Assembly (NCBI RefSeq): GCF_045062745.1
Contig: NZ_JBJGED010000020.1
Location: 1 to 64,000 of the forward strand
Length of the DNA: 64,000 nucleotides
Source of the DNA: Paenibacillus_AA sp045062745
GTDB taxonomy: Bacteria > Bacillota > Bacilli > Paenibacillales > NBRC-103111
Reading direction: 5' to 3'
The notes beneath the pieces were generated by a model. It was given only the letters and a program-made list of their open reading frames with translations. It had not been told where the DNA came from and did no database searches. The position numbers and the translations under genes are program-made. Positions 35,996 through 45,574 of this stretch are shown one piece after another (the stretch's first letter is position 1; every line of letters begins with the position of its first letter).

Positions 35996-36620
35996 TGTTC
36001 GACCCGGTACGGACAGAGGCCTGCTCATTGTCCTGTCTGGACCTTCCGGCGTTGGCAAAGGCACGGTATGTGCGGCGTTGCGCAAAAAGGCTCCCGAGCT
36101 TGTTTATTCCGTCTCCGCTACGACACGGGCGGCTAGAGCCGGGGAAGTGGACGGCGTCAATTACTTTTTCAAGACGAAGGAGCAATTCCGCTCCATGATC
36201 GAGCGGGATGAGCTGCTGGAGTGGGCGGAATACGTCGGCAATTATTACGGGACGCCGCGCAGCTTCGTCGAACAGACGCTGAATGAAGGCAAAGACATTA
36301 TCCTTGAAATAGAAGTGCAAGGCGCGCTGCAGGTGAAGGAGAAGTTCGGGGAAGGCGTATTTATTTTTCTCATGCCGCCGTCCTTGCCGGAACTGCAGAG
36401 TCGCATCGTGAATCGCGGGACGGAGACGGAAGATTCGATCCGCAACCGGATGACGGTCGCGCTCGACGAAATCCGCCTATTGGAGCAATACGATTACGCG
36501 GTGGTTAACGATCAAGTGGAGCTGGCCTGCCAGCGCATCCAAGCGATCCTCGTCGCGGAGCACTGCAAGCGGGAACGGGTGTTGCCGCAGATTCAAAAAT
36601 GGATGGAAGAGGTGCACTGA
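35985..36620 (+). CDS. gmk: Guanylate kinase
   Basis: Phosphorylates GMP to GDP. The 211-residue protein has the P-loop GPSGVGKGTV, the GMP-binding segment SVSATTRAARAGEVDGVNYFF, and the lid with RIVNRGTETEDSIRNRM. Two in-frame starts exist inside the remA overlap, ATG 35976 and ATG 35985; the second has AAGG at proper spacing and gives a more usual length. rpoZ follows after one base. Confidence 0.96.
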   Translation: MTNNVRPGTDRGLLIVLSGPSGVGKGTVCAALRKKAPELVYSVSATTRAARAGEVDGVNYFFKTKEQFRSMIERDELLEWAEYVGNYYGTPRSFVEQTLNEGKDIILEIEVQGALQVKEKFGEGVFIFLMPPSLPELQSRIVNRGTETEDSIRNRMTVALDEIRLLEQYDYAVVNDQVELACQRIQAILVAEHCKRERVLPQIQKWMEEVH

Positions 36621-36621
36621 C

Positions 36622-36831
36622 ATGTTATACCCCTCGATTGACCTGCTGATTAATAAAGTGGACAGCAAATATTCGCTTGTGGTCGCGGCCTCGAAGCGAG
36701 CCCGGATGCTGCGCGACGGTGCCAAATCCGAGCTGCGCGAGCCGAAGGCGAACAAGCAAGTCGGCGTAGCGCTCGAAGAAATATACGGCGGCATGGTGCA
36801 AGTGGAATCCGTAGCGAAGGACCTGAAGTAA
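36622..36831 (+). CDS. rpoZ: RNA polymerase omega subunit
   Basis: The 69-residue omega subunit, which aids assembly of the beta-prime subunit. MLYPSIDLLINKVDSKYSLV and ASKRARMLRDG are typical of Firmicute omega. It begins one base after the gmk stop, so reinitiation is likely; GGAAGAGGTG within gmk acts as ribosome site. A terminator follows. Confidence 0.94.
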   Translation: MLYPSIDLLINKVDSKYSLVVAASKRARMLRDGAKSELREPKANKQVGVALEEIYGGMVQVESVAKDLK

Positions 36832-36854
36832 ACGACGAACCGACCGAAAAAAGT

Positions 36855-36885
36855 GACAACCTCGATGCAGGTTGTTATTTTTTTC
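36855..36885 (+). terminator. Terminator between rpoZ and coaBC
   Basis: ACAACCT / AGGTTGT stem with a 6-base loop followed by TATTTTTTT. It would split the long cluster into two transcripts or attenuate expression of the downstream genes. Confidence 0.85.
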
Positions 36886-36927
36886 TCCAAGCTTGGATCG
36901 GCCATCTCACATAAGGGGGACTCTGCG

Positions 36928-38166
36928 ATGTGGAAAGGGAAAACGATCGTACTCGGGGTAACGGGGGGCATCGCCTGCTTCAAGGCGGCCGCACTCTGCA
37001 GCAAGCTGGCGCAAACCGGCGCGGAGGTTCGCGTCATCATGACGGAATCGGCGACGAAATTCGTAGCGCCGCTGACGTTCCAGACGTTGTCCCGCCACGA
37101 CGTCATCGTCGACACGTTCGATGAGAAGGATGCATCCGTCGTGTCGCACATCGATCTAGCCGATCGCGCCGACCTCGTCGTCGTCGCCCCGGCAACGGCG
37201 AACATGATCGCCAAGATGGCGCACGGCTTGGCGGACGACATGCTGAGCACGACGCTGCTCGCCACGACCGCGCCGATCCTCGTCGCCCCGGCGATGAACG
37301 TACACATGTACGCGCACCCGGCCGTCCAGGCGAACATGCAGACGCTTCGGGAGCGCGGGGTGCAGTTCGTCGAGCCGGGCGAAGGGCAGCTCGCCTGCGG
37401 CTATGTGGGCAAGGGGCGGCTCGCCGAGCCGGAGGAGCTTATGGTGGCGATCGGCCGCCAGCTGCAGCCCCGGCCGCAGCCGCTCTCGGGCCGGCATGTA
37501 CTCGTCACGGCCGGCGGCACGATAGAGCGCATCGACCCGGTCCGCTACATCACGAACGACTCGTCGGGCAAGATGGGCTTCGCGATTGCAGAGGCGGCCC
37601 GGGAGATGGGGGCGCGCGTGACGCTCGTCAAAGCGAAGACGACCGCGACGCCGCCCGGTGGAGTGGACATCGTCGAAGTATCGTCGGCCCAGGAGATGCT
37701 GGACGCGGTGCAAAGCCGGTTCGCCGATGTCGACGTGGTGATCAAGGCGGCGGCCGTGGCCGACTATCGGCCGGCGGAGATCGCGGACCGGAAAATCAAA
37801 AAGAAAGACAACACCTTGACGCTTACCCTCGTTAAAAACCCGGATATCGTGCAGTGGCTGGGCGAGCACAAGAAGCATCAATTCATCGTCCAATTCGCGG
37901 CCGAGACGAATGACGCCGAGCAATACGCCTTGGACAAAGTGCGCCGCAAGAAGAGCGACCTGCTAGTATTGAACGACGTGACCGTGCCGGGCGCGGGCTT
38001 CGGCACCGATACGAATGTCGTGCGCTTGTACGATGCCGCCGGACTCGTGCGAGAGCTGCCGCTTATGGATAAGCGTGAGGTAGCCCGGGAGCTGCTGGAG
38101 CTCGTGGCGGGGCGCATAAACGACCGCAAGCGCGATACCCCCGAGGACTCGGGGAGGGATCGCTGA
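36928..38166 (+). CDS. coaBC: Bifunctional phosphopantothenoylcysteine decarboxylase / phosphopantothenate-cysteine ligase
   Basis: Carries out two steps of coenzyme A synthesis. The 412-residue protein has the flavin-dependent CoaC part (1-185: TIVLGVTGGIACFKAAALC, APATANMIAKMAHGLADDML, PAMNVHMY) and the CTP-using CoaB part (190-400: LVTAGGTIERIDPVRYITN, AAVADYRPAEIADRKIKK). ATG 36928 follows AAGGGGGA; the longer frame from 36853 lies within the terminator region and is rejected. The stop overlaps the priA start by one base (TGATG). Confidence 0.95.
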   Translation: MWKGKTIVLGVTGGIACFKAAALCSKLAQTGAEVRVIMTESATKFVAPLTFQTLSRHDVIVDTFDEKDASVVSHIDLADRADLVVVAPATANMIAKMAHGLADDMLSTTLLATTAPILVAPAMNVHMYAHPAVQANMQTLRERGVQFVEPGEGQLACGYVGKGRLAEPEELMVAIGRQLQPRPQPLSGRHVLVTAGGTIERIDPVRYITNDSSGKMGFAIAEAAREMGARVTLVKAKTTATPPGGVDIVEVSSAQEMLDAVQSRFADVDVVIKAAAVADYRPAEIADRKIKKKDNTLTLTLVKNPDIVQWLGEHKKHQFIVQFAAETNDAEQYALDKVRRKKSDLLVLNDVTVPGAGFGTDTNVVRLYDAAGLVRELPLMDKREVARELLELVAGRINDRKRDTPEDSGRDR

Positions 38167-40712
38167 TGTACGCTCAGGTCATCGTCGACGTTCCTGCTAA
38201 GCAAACGAATCGCCCGTTCGATTATGCGATTCCGCCTGAGCTCGGCGAGTGGGTGCAGATCGGCAGCCGGGTGGGCGTGCCGTTCGGGCCGCGCACCCTG
38301 CAGGGCTTCGTCGTAGGGATGTCCGAACGGACGGATATGGACCCGAACAAGGTGAAGGCGATCCAGGAAGTGATGGACCTCATGCCGCCGCTCACTGCAG
38401 AGCTCGTGGAACTGGCGCGGTGGATGAGCCGCGCTTATGTCTGTCATGAGGTCACCGCCCTGCAAGCGATGATACCGGGGGCGCTGAAAGCCAAATACGA
38501 GAAAGTCATAACGGTCGGTTCCCGAGAGCTTGTGGCCGCGCAAGGGCGGACACAGGCCGAGGCGGGGGGTTCGCTTCAGCTGAGCTTCGCCGATGCGGCG
38601 GAGGAAGAGCTGCTTCGATATGTGCGTACACGGGGGTCTGTGAAGACGTCGACGCTGCTGCACAAATTCCCGGAGCAGGGCAAGCTGCTCAAGCGTTTAT
38701 TGGAGCAAGGGGTGCTCGCGGAGGAGCAGACCGTCAAAGATCGGGTCGGCTTGAAGACGGCGCTGACCGTCCGTCCGCTGCTGGAGGGAGACGCGATGGA
38801 ACGGGCGCTCGCGAGCCTGTCCGCCGGGGCGAAGCGGCAACAGGACGTACTGCGGTATTTTAGGTCGCATCCGGAGCCGGTCTTGCTGGCCGATTTGCTC
38901 GCCTCTCAAGGAATTAGTGCGGGGACGGTCAAGAGCCTTGCCGACAAAGGCTGGCTGGAGATTACGGATGAGGTAGTGCTCCGCGATCCGTATGCCGGCC
39001 GGACGTTCGTGCCGAGCGAGCCGCTGCCGCTGACCTCGACGCAGCGGGAAGTCTTCGCTCCTTTGTCCTCCGCGCTTCGCGACAGGCAGCACAAGGTATT
39101 TTTACTACACGGCGTAACGGGCAGCGGCAAAACCGAGGTGTATTTGCAGGCCATTCAGCAATGCCTGGACCAAGGCCGCGAAGCGATCGTGCTCGTGCCG
39201 GAGATCTCGCTTACGCCGCAGATGGTGGAACGGTTCAAAAGCCGGTTCGGCGATCTCGTCGCGGTGCTGCACAGCCGGTTGTCCAAGGGAGAGCGCTACG
39301 ACGAATGGCGCAAAATCGGCATGAAGCAGGTGCGCGTCGCGATCGGGGCCCGCTCGGCCGTATTCGCCCCGTTCACGCGCATCGGCCTCATCATCATCGA
39401 TGAAGAGCATGAATCGTCCTACAAGCAGGAAGAGAGCCCGAAGTACCACGCCCGGGACGTGGCGATCGCGAGAGCGCAGCGTCACGGAGCGGCCGTCGTG
39501 CTCGGCTCGGCCACCCCCTCGCTCGAAAGCTACTATAAAACGATCCATCCCGCCGAGCCGTTCCAAGGCGCTGCGACCGCCGACGGGCCCCCGTACGAGC
39601 TGCTGCGCATGGATTCGCGCGTAGAGGGCCGTCCGCTGCCGGACGTCCACGTCGTTGATTTGCGCGAGGAGCTGCGCGGGGGCAACCGGTCCATGTTCAG
39701 CCGGGCGCTGTATAAAGCGATCGAAGATCGGTTACACAAGAAACAGCAGATCGTCTTGCTGCTGAACCGCCGGGGCTACTCGACGTTCGTCATGTGCCGT
39801 TCTTGCGGATTCGTCGTGCAATGTCCGCATTGCGACATTGCAATGACGTACCACCAAGTGTCGCGCACGATGCGCTGTCACTATTGCGGCCGCAGCGAGC
39901 CCGAGCCGCGGGTGTGCCCGAGTTGCGACAGCGAGCATATCCGGTACTTCGGGACCGGCACGCAGAAGGTCGAGGAGGAGCTCGGCAAGCTGTTCCCCGG
40001 CATCCGGGTCATCCGGATGGACGTCGACACGACGGCCGAGAAGGGCGCACACGAGAAACTGCTGACCCGGTTCCGCAACCGGCAGGCGGACGTGCTGCTC
40101 GGGACTCAGATGGTGGCGAAGGGGCTCGATTTTCCCGACGTGACGCTGGTAGGGGTCATCGCCGCCGATACGGTGCTGAACTTGCCGGACTTCCGGGCGG
40201 CGGAGAAGACGTTCCAGCTGCTGACCCAGGTCGCGGGGCGCGCGGGCCGGCACACGTTGCCCGGCGAGGTGTATATTCAGACGTATTCACCCGAGCACTA
40301 CAGCGTCGAGCATGCTAGCCGCCATGACTACGGCTCCTTCCTGCGGGAGGAAATGCTGACCCGCGAGGAGCGGGGGTATCCGCCTTATAACAGCTTGATC
40401 CTCGTCACGTTCACGCATGAACAGGTCCAGGTGCTGGTGAAGGCGGCGGAGACGTTCGCGACCCGGCTCCGGGAGCAGTGGAAGCGAAGCCCCTACGCGG
40501 GGAAACCCGGCTATGTCTTCGACCTGCTGGGCCCGATCGCTTCACCAATCCCCCGAATCAAGGATAGATATCGATTTCAATGCATGGTAAAATATCGGGG
40601 AGAAATGGACGCCGCCGGCTTGATCGGCGAGACGGCCGATTCTTTCGAGGAGCTCGTGCGCCAGCAGAAGCTGACGATCAGCGTCGATGTGAATCCTCAG
40701 GTTCTTATGTAA
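38166..40712 (+). CDS. priA: Primosomal replication restart helicase PriA
   Basis: Recognises stalled forks and reloads the replisome. The 848-residue protein has the N-terminal 3'BD (YAQVIVDVPAKQTNRPFDYA), Walker A LHGVTGSGKTEVY, Walker B DEEH, the zinc-binding insert with paired cysteines (CRSCGF, CPHCDI, CHYCGR, CPSCDS) and the helicase C domain with VAGRAGRH. A winged-helix linker (about 190-290) is somewhat longer than in E. coli PriA. Start overlaps the coaBC stop. Confidence 0.97.
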   Translation: MYAQVIVDVPAKQTNRPFDYAIPPELGEWVQIGSRVGVPFGPRTLQGFVVGMSERTDMDPNKVKAIQEVMDLMPPLTAELVELARWMSRAYVCHEVTALQAMIPGALKAKYEKVITVGSRELVAAQGRTQAEAGGSLQLSFADAAEEELLRYVRTRGSVKTSTLLHKFPEQGKLLKRLLEQGVLAEEQTVKDRVGLKTALTVRPLLEGDAMERALASLSAGAKRQQDVLRYFRSHPEPVLLADLLASQGISAGTVKSLADKGWLEITDEVVLRDPYAGRTFVPSEPLPLTSTQREVFAPLSSALRDRQHKVFLLHGVTGSGKTEVYLQAIQQCLDQGREAIVLVPEISLTPQMVERFKSRFGDLVAVLHSRLSKGERYDEWRKIGMKQVRVAIGARSAVFAPFTRIGLIIIDEEHESSYKQEESPKYHARDVAIARAQRHGAAVVLGSATPSLESYYKTIHPAEPFQGAATADGPPYELLRMDSRVEGRPLPDVHVVDLREELRGGNRSMFSRALYKAIEDRLHKKQQIVLLLNRRGYSTFVMCRSCGFVVQCPHCDIAMTYHQVSRTMRCHYCGRSEPEPRVCPSCDSEHIRYFGTGTQKVEEELGKLFPGIRVIRMDVDTTAEKGAHEKLLTRFRNRQADVLLGTQMVAKGLDFPDVTLVGVIAADTVLNLPDFRAAEKTFQLLTQVAGRAGRHTLPGEVYIQTYSPEHYSVEHASRHDYGSFLREEMLTREERGYPPYNSLILVTFTHEQVQVLVKAAETFATRLREQWKRSPYAGKPGYVFDLLGPIASPIPRIKDRYRFQCMVKYRGEMDAAGLIGETADSFEELVRQQKLTISVDVNPQVLM

Positions 40713-40735
40713 TTCTTCTAAGGAGAGATTGGCTC

Positions 40736-41221
40736 ATGGCTATCCGTATCATTGTGAAAGACCCGGATCCCGTACTGCGCGAAAAGGCGCTTCCGGTTAC
40801 GAAATTCAATTCCAACCTGCATAAATTGCTTGACGACATGGCCGACACGATGTACGACGCGGAAGGGGTCGGCTTGGCCGCGCCTCAGATCGGCATCTTG
40901 AAGCGCGTAATCGTCATCGACGTCGGCGACGACCACGGCCTGATCGAGGTCGTAAATCCCGAGCTGGTCAGCAAGGAAGGGGAGCAGTTCGGACCCGAAG
41001 GCTGCCTCAGCATTCCCGGTCTGACCGGCGATGTGAACCGGGCTCTGAAGGTGACGGTGAAGGGGCAGGACCGGAACGGCAACCCGGTCGAATATACCGG
41101 CAGCGAGCTGCTCGCGCGAGCGTTCCAGCACGAACTGGATCATCTGAACGGCGTGCTGTTCACCGATCTTGCCCAGAGCGTATATCGCAGCGCGGACCGG
41201 CCGGGGAACGACGAGGAGTGA
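40736..41221 (+). CDS. def: Peptide deformylase
   Basis: Removes the formyl group from nascent protein N-termini. The 161-residue iron enzyme has all three motifs: GVGLAAPQIG (44-53), EGCLS with Cys90, and HELDH with His132 and His136. AAGGAG precedes ATG 40736; the longer frame from 40580 runs inside priA and is not the gene. fmt follows directly, pairing formylation and deformylation as in Bacillus. Confidence 0.97.
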   Translation: MAIRIIVKDPDPVLREKALPVTKFNSNLHKLLDDMADTMYDAEGVGLAAPQIGILKRVIVIDVGDDHGLIEVVNPELVSKEGEQFGPEGCLSIPGLTGDVNRALKVTVKGQDRNGNPVEYTGSELLARAFQHELDHLNGVLFTDLAQSVYRSADRPGNDEE

Positions 41222-41225
41222 GCGC

Positions 41226-42230
41226 ATGAATGTAGTTTTCATGGGAACGCCGGAATTCGCCGTTCCCTCCTTGCAAACATTGCTGCGGGGCGGCTACAAC
41301 GTGGTCGGCGTCGTCTCCCAGCCGGATCGGCCGAAGGGGCGCAAGCGGGAGCTCGCCCCGACGCCGGTCAAGGCGGAGGCGCTGCAGCACGGCCTTCCCG
41401 TGCTGCAGCCCGCGAAGCTGCGCGATCCGGCGGCGGTGGCGGAGCTCGCCCGTCTGCAGCCGGATCTCATCGTCACAGCCGCTTACGGGCAAATTTTGCC
41501 GCAAGCGGTGCTTGACTTGCCGCGCTACGGCTGCATCAACGTGCACGGCTCGCTCCTGCCGAAGTATCGGGGGGGCGCTCCGATCCAGTGGGCGGTCATG
41601 AACGGCGAAGCGAAGACCGGCGTAACGATCATGTACATGGCGGCCGGACTCGACACCGGCGATATGATCAGCCGGGTCGAGGTGCCGATCGGCGACGTCG
41701 ACACCGCCGGGACGCTGTTCGAGAAGCTGAGCCTGGCCGGCGCCGACCTGCTCGAGCGGACGCTGCCCGCGCTGCTGGCCGGGGAGCTGCAGGCGGAGCC
41801 GCAGGATCACGAGGAGGCGACGTACGCCCCGAACATCAGCCGCGAGAACGAGCGGATTCGCTGGGACCGCCCGGCGATCGAGCTGTTCAACCAAATTCGC
41901 GGACTTAGCCCCGCTCCGGGAGCGTTCACGACGTACAACGGGGACGTGTTCAAGGTGTGGGCAAGCCAGAAGCCTCACAACGGCCCATCGAAAGCGGCGG
42001 GGCCGGCTCCCGGTACGGTGCTGCGGATGGACGCGTCAGGCATCGAGGTGCAGACCGGCGCCGGGACGCTTATCCTGACCCGGGTGCAGCCGGCGGGCAA
42101 AAAGGCGATGGACGTGGCCGAGCTGGCCCGCGGCATGACGATTCCGAGCGGGACGGTGTTCGGAGCGGAGGATGCCGGCGCGGGTGATCCCGAGACGGCC
42201 GGGGATCGCGAAGCGAGGAACGAGCGATGA
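41226..42230 (+). CDS. fmt: Methionyl-tRNA formyltransferase
   Basis: Formylates initiator Met-tRNA using 10-formyl-THF. The 334-residue protein has MNVVFMGTPEFAVPSL, the catalytic loop region INVHGSLLPKYRGGAPIQ with Asn-His, and a C-terminal domain with RGLSPAPGAFT. GAGGAGTGA lies across the def stop, 5 bases before the ATG. Overlaps rsmB by four bases (ATGA). Confidence 0.97.
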   Translation: MNVVFMGTPEFAVPSLQTLLRGGYNVVGVVSQPDRPKGRKRELAPTPVKAEALQHGLPVLQPAKLRDPAAVAELARLQPDLIVTAAYGQILPQAVLDLPRYGCINVHGSLLPKYRGGAPIQWAVMNGEAKTGVTIMYMAAGLDTGDMISRVEVPIGDVDTAGTLFEKLSLAGADLLERTLPALLAGELQAEPQDHEEATYAPNISRENERIRWDRPAIELFNQIRGLSPAPGAFTTYNGDVFKVWASQKPHNGPSKAAGPAPGTVLRMDASGIEVQTGAGTLILTRVQPAGKKAMDVAELARGMTIPSGTVFGAEDAGAGDPETAGDREARNER

Positions 42231-43585
42231 AGCGTTCCTCTCCGCCCCGTCCCCAGAGCGCCCGTGAGCTGGCGATGGATGTCCTGACCCGCGTCGAGCA
42301 GGAGGGGGCTTACAGCAACCTGCTGCTCAATCAATCGCTCCAGAAACATCCGCTCGACCGTCCGGACGCGGCGCTCGCGACCGAGCTCGTGTACGGCACG
42401 ATCCAGCGTCTCAATACGCTCGACCATTGGCTGAGCCGGTTCGTAGCCAAGGGCGTGAACAGCTTGACGCCTTGGGTTCGCTCTCTGCTGCGGATGAGCT
42501 TGTACCAGCTCGTCTACTTGGACCGCATTCCGGAGCACGCCGCGGTGAACGAAGCGGTGAACCTGGCCAAGCGCCGGGGCCATGCCGGCATCAGCGGCAT
42601 GGTGAACGGCGTGCTGCGCAATGCGATCCGCCAGCGCGGCGCCCTCACGATCCCGGCCGATCTCCCGCCGGCGCAGCGCATCGCGCTCCAGCACTCCCAT
42701 CCCGTCTGGATGGTCGAGGCGTGGATCGCGCAGTACGGCGAAGCGACGGCCGAGCGCATCTGCGCCGCGAACAATGTCGCGCCCCGCGTCAGCGTGCGCG
42801 TCAATACGATGCGCGCGAGCCGCGACCGGCTGCTCGCCGTAATGGCCAACGGCGGAGTAGCGGTCCGGCCGTCCGAGCTGGCCCCGGCGGGCATCCTCGC
42901 CGAGAGCGGAGGCAACATGGCCTTCTCGTCGTGGTACCGGGAAGGCCTGCTCTCCGTGCAGGACGAGAGCTCGATGCTCGTCGCCGAGGCGGTGGACCCG
43001 CAGTCCGGCATGCGCGTGCTCGACTGCTGTGCCGCTCCTGGCGGCAAGACCGCCCATATGGCCGAGCGCATGGGCGACCGCGGCCATATCCTTGCGTGCG
43101 ACATGCACGAGCACAAGCGCCTGCTCATCGAGGAGCAGGCGGGCCGGCTCGGGCTGACGTGCATCGAGACGCGCACCGCCGACGCCCGCGACTTGCCGGC
43201 GCAGCTCGAGCCGGGCTCGTTCGACCGCGTGCTGCTCGACGCCCCCTGCTCCGGCCTCGGCGTCATCCGCCGGAAGCCGGACCTGAAGTGGGCGAAGCGG
43301 CCCGAGGAGGTCGAAGCGATCGCCCGGCTGCAGGCGGAGCTCCTCGCGAGCGCGCAGCAGCTCGTCGCGCCCGGCGGCGTGCTCGTGTACAGCACGTGCA
43401 CGCTGACGGCCGAAGAGAACGAAACCGCCGTGAGCCGGTTTCTCGCCGAGCATCCGGGCTTTCGCCTGGAGGCGATGCCGGCGGCGCTCGGTCACATCCC
43501 GGGCGCGGAGCGGGGCATCGTGTCGATTCTCCCTTGCGACTACGGCTCGGACGGCTTCTTCATCGCCCGGCTGCGCCGCGCTTAG
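42227..43585 (+). CDS. rsmB: 16S rRNA (cytosine-967-C5)-methyltransferase
   Basis: Methylates C967 of 16S rRNA. The 452-residue protein has an N-terminal NusB-like domain (about 10-140: ARELAMDVLTRVEQEGAYSN), then the Rossmann methyltransferase with DCCAAPGGKTAHMAE (SAM site), LLDAPCSGLGVIRRKPDLKW and YSTCTLTAEENE carrying the two functional cysteines. Translationally coupled to fmt. The reverse and +1 frames also lack stops over long stretches because of high GC, but only this frame shows family motifs. Confidence 0.95.
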   Translation: MKRSSPPRPQSARELAMDVLTRVEQEGAYSNLLLNQSLQKHPLDRPDAALATELVYGTIQRLNTLDHWLSRFVAKGVNSLTPWVRSLLRMSLYQLVYLDRIPEHAAVNEAVNLAKRRGHAGISGMVNGVLRNAIRQRGALTIPADLPPAQRIALQHSHPVWMVEAWIAQYGEATAERICAANNVAPRVSVRVNTMRASRDRLLAVMANGGVAVRPSELAPAGILAESGGNMAFSSWYREGLLSVQDESSMLVAEAVDPQSGMRVLDCCAAPGGKTAHMAERMGDRGHILACDMHEHKRLLIEEQAGRLGLTCIETRTADARDLPAQLEPGSFDRVLLDAPCSGLGVIRRKPDLKWAKRPEEVEAIARLQAELLASAQQLVAPGGVLVYSTCTLTAEENETAVSRFLAEHPGFRLEAMPAALGHIPGAERGIVSILPCDYGSDGFFIARLRRA

Positions 43586-43599
43586 CGAGGAGGCGTAAC

Positions 43600-43628
43600 T
43601 TTAGCAAAGCTCGAAACTGTGATACACT
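43600..43628 (+). promoter_or_regulatory. Possible internal promoter before rlmN
   Basis: TTTAGC, 17-base spacer, TACACT with an upstream TG, in the 83-base gap between rsmB and rlmN. It may give the rlmN-prpC-prkC part its own start. Confidence 0.45.
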
Positions 43629-43668
43629 AGGTAAAATAGATAGAAATCAACTTACGGGTAGTGATTCG

Positions 43669-44775
43669 ATGAACCATAGTCAACCGCTCAAACCATTAAA
43701 ACCGCTCGCGCCCCATGTGCCGGAGAAGCCGTTCGTATACGATTACACCTTGGAGGATTGGCAAGCCTGGGTGAAAGAAAACGGCGAACCGGCTTTTCGC
43801 GCGGGACAAATTTTCGACTGGTTGTACGTGAAGCGCGTGGATTCGTTCGAGGAAATGACGAATCTGTCCAAGGGGCTGCGCGAGAAGATCCGGGAGCAGT
43901 TCGAATTCGTCTCCTTGAAGGAGATCGCGAAACAGGAGTCCAAGGACGGAACCGTCAAGTTCCTGTTCGAGCTGCAGGACAAAAACGCGATCGAGACGGT
44001 CGTCATGAAGCATAATTACGGCAATAGCGTATGCGTCACGACGCAGGTCGGCTGCCGCATCGGCTGCACGTTCTGCGCGTCCACCCTCGGGGGGCTCAAG
44101 CGGAATTTGTCCGCCGGCGAGATCGTCGCCCAGGTAGTCAAGGCGCAGAAGACGCTGGACGCGAACGGAGAGCGGGTCAGCAGCATTGTGATCATGGGCA
44201 TCGGAGAGCCCTTTGAGAATTACGAGGCGATGATGAAGTTTCTCGGCATTATGATCCACGAGAAAGGGCTTCATATCGGCGCGCGGCACATCACCGTGTC
44301 GACGAGCGGCATCGTGCCTAACATATACCGGTTCGCGGATGCGAACATGCAGATCAATCTCGCCATCTCGATCCACGCGCCGAACGACGAGCTGCGCTCG
44401 AAGCTGATGCCGGTTAACCGCCGGTATCCGTTCCAGGACTTGGTCGAGGCGTGCAAGTATTATTTGAAGACGACCGGCCGGCGCATTACGTTCGAGTATG
44501 CGCTGATGGGCGGCGTGAACGACAAGGCCGAGCATGCGGAAGAGCTCGCTCAAGTGCTGAAGGACATGCTGCCGCTCTGCCACGTGAACTTGATCCCGGT
44601 GAACTTCGTGATGGAGCGGGATTTCAAGCGGACGGAGCGGAACGACATCTTCACGTTCCAGCGCATTCTGGAGCGCCACAACATACCGGCGACAATACGC
44701 CGGGAACATGGAAGCGACATAGCGGCCGCCTGCGGCCAGCTGCGCGCGAAGCATTTGGAATCGGGGGTGAAGTGA
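43669..44775 (+). CDS. rlmN: Dual-specificity 23S rRNA/tRNA adenine-C2 methyltransferase RlmN
   Basis: A 368-residue radical SAM enzyme methylating A2503 of 23S rRNA and A37 of some tRNAs. The cluster motif CRIGCTFC uses Cys129, Cys133 and Cys136; the methyl-carrying Cys355 is in AAACGQLRA. GIGEPFENYEAMM and SIHAPNDELR are also typical. The start ATG 43669 has a weak ribosome site; the open frame extends upstream through rsmB but is not coding there. prpC begins four bases after the stop. Confidence 0.95.
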   Translation: MNHSQPLKPLKPLAPHVPEKPFVYDYTLEDWQAWVKENGEPAFRAGQIFDWLYVKRVDSFEEMTNLSKGLREKIREQFEFVSLKEIAKQESKDGTVKFLFELQDKNAIETVVMKHNYGNSVCVTTQVGCRIGCTFCASTLGGLKRNLSAGEIVAQVVKAQKTLDANGERVSSIVIMGIGEPFENYEAMMKFLGIMIHEKGLHIGARHITVSTSGIVPNIYRFADANMQINLAISIHAPNDELRSKLMPVNRRYPFQDLVEACKYYLKTTGRRITFEYALMGGVNDKAEHAEELAQVLKDMLPLCHVNLIPVNFVMERDFKRTERNDIFTFQRILERHNIPATIRREHGSDIAAACGQLRAKHLESGVK

Positions 44776-44779
44776 GGGC

Positions 44780-45574
44780 ATGCTTACGGCCTTTAGAACG
44801 GATATTGGGAAGGTCCGTTTGATCAATGAGGATCGGGCGGCCGTTCAGCTCGGCTTGAACGGCTTCACCCTCGCCATTGTGGCCGACGGGATGGGTGGAC
44901 ACCAGGCCGGGGAAGTGGCGAGCAAGATGGCGGTGGAGCTGGTCCAATCGCATCTGCTCGCCGTACATAAAACGTTGACTGAGGAGCAACGGCCGGAGGC
45001 GGTGCGCCAGGCGATCGTTCACGCGAACGAGACCGTGTACGAATTCGCTTCGAACCAGAAGCGGTATCACGGCATGGGGACGACCGTCGTCGTGACGCTG
45101 GCCTCGGAGAAGCAGCTGACGATTGGCCATATCGGCGACAGCCGCGCTTATTTGTGGCAGGCGCCGGTCAAGGAGAAGGGCAAGGACGCTCAGTTCCGGC
45201 AAGTGACCGAGGATCATTCGCTCGTGAACGAGCTGATCCGCTCGGGCCAAATTACACAGGCGGAAGCGAACAACCATCCGCGCCGCAATGTGCTGACCCG
45301 GGCGCTCGGCACGGAGCGGCAAGCCGATGTGGACGTGACGCTGCTGAACTGGCACAACGGCGACATCCTGCTCATGTGCAGCGACGGGCTAAGCGGCCTG
45401 GTCGAGGACGACATTATGGCGCATGTGCTCGCCGCGGACAAGGATCTGGAGTGGAAGGCCGACGAGCTCGTCCGTCTGGCCCTGGCGGAAGGCGGAGACG
45501 ACAACATCACGGTTGTGCTGCTGGAGAACCGGAATACGAGAATAATCGAGAAGAATGGGGGGGATGATGAATGA
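44780..45574 (+). CDS. prpC: PP2C-type serine/threonine protein phosphatase PrpC
   Basis: Dephosphorylates PrkC and its substrates. The 264-residue PP2C domain has NEDRAAV, ADGMGGHQAGEVAS, GHIGDSRAYLW, DHSLVNELI, LMCSDGLSGLV and the C-terminal GGDDNITVVL, giving the Asp residues that bind two Mn2+ ions. Start overlaps the rlmN end region; the stop overlaps prkC by four bases. Confidence 0.96.
   Translation: MLTAFRTDIGKVRLINEDRAAVQLGLNGFTLAIVADGMGGHQAGEVASKMAVELVQSHLLAVHKTLTEEQRPEAVRQAIVHANETVYEFASNQKRYHGMGTTVVVTLASEKQLTIGHIGDSRAYLWQAPVKEKGKDAQFRQVTEDHSLVNELIRSGQITQAEANNHPRRNVLTRALGTERQADVDVTLLNWHNGDILLMCSDGLSGLVEDDIMAHVLAADKDLEWKADELVRLALAEGGDDNITVVLLENRNTRIIEKNGGDDE

Noticed and set aside
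42427..43668. Long extension of the rlmN frame upstream across rsmB
   Set aside because: The extension lies out of frame within rsmB, is Arg/Ala-rich, and lacks similarity; RlmN family length fits the start at 43669.
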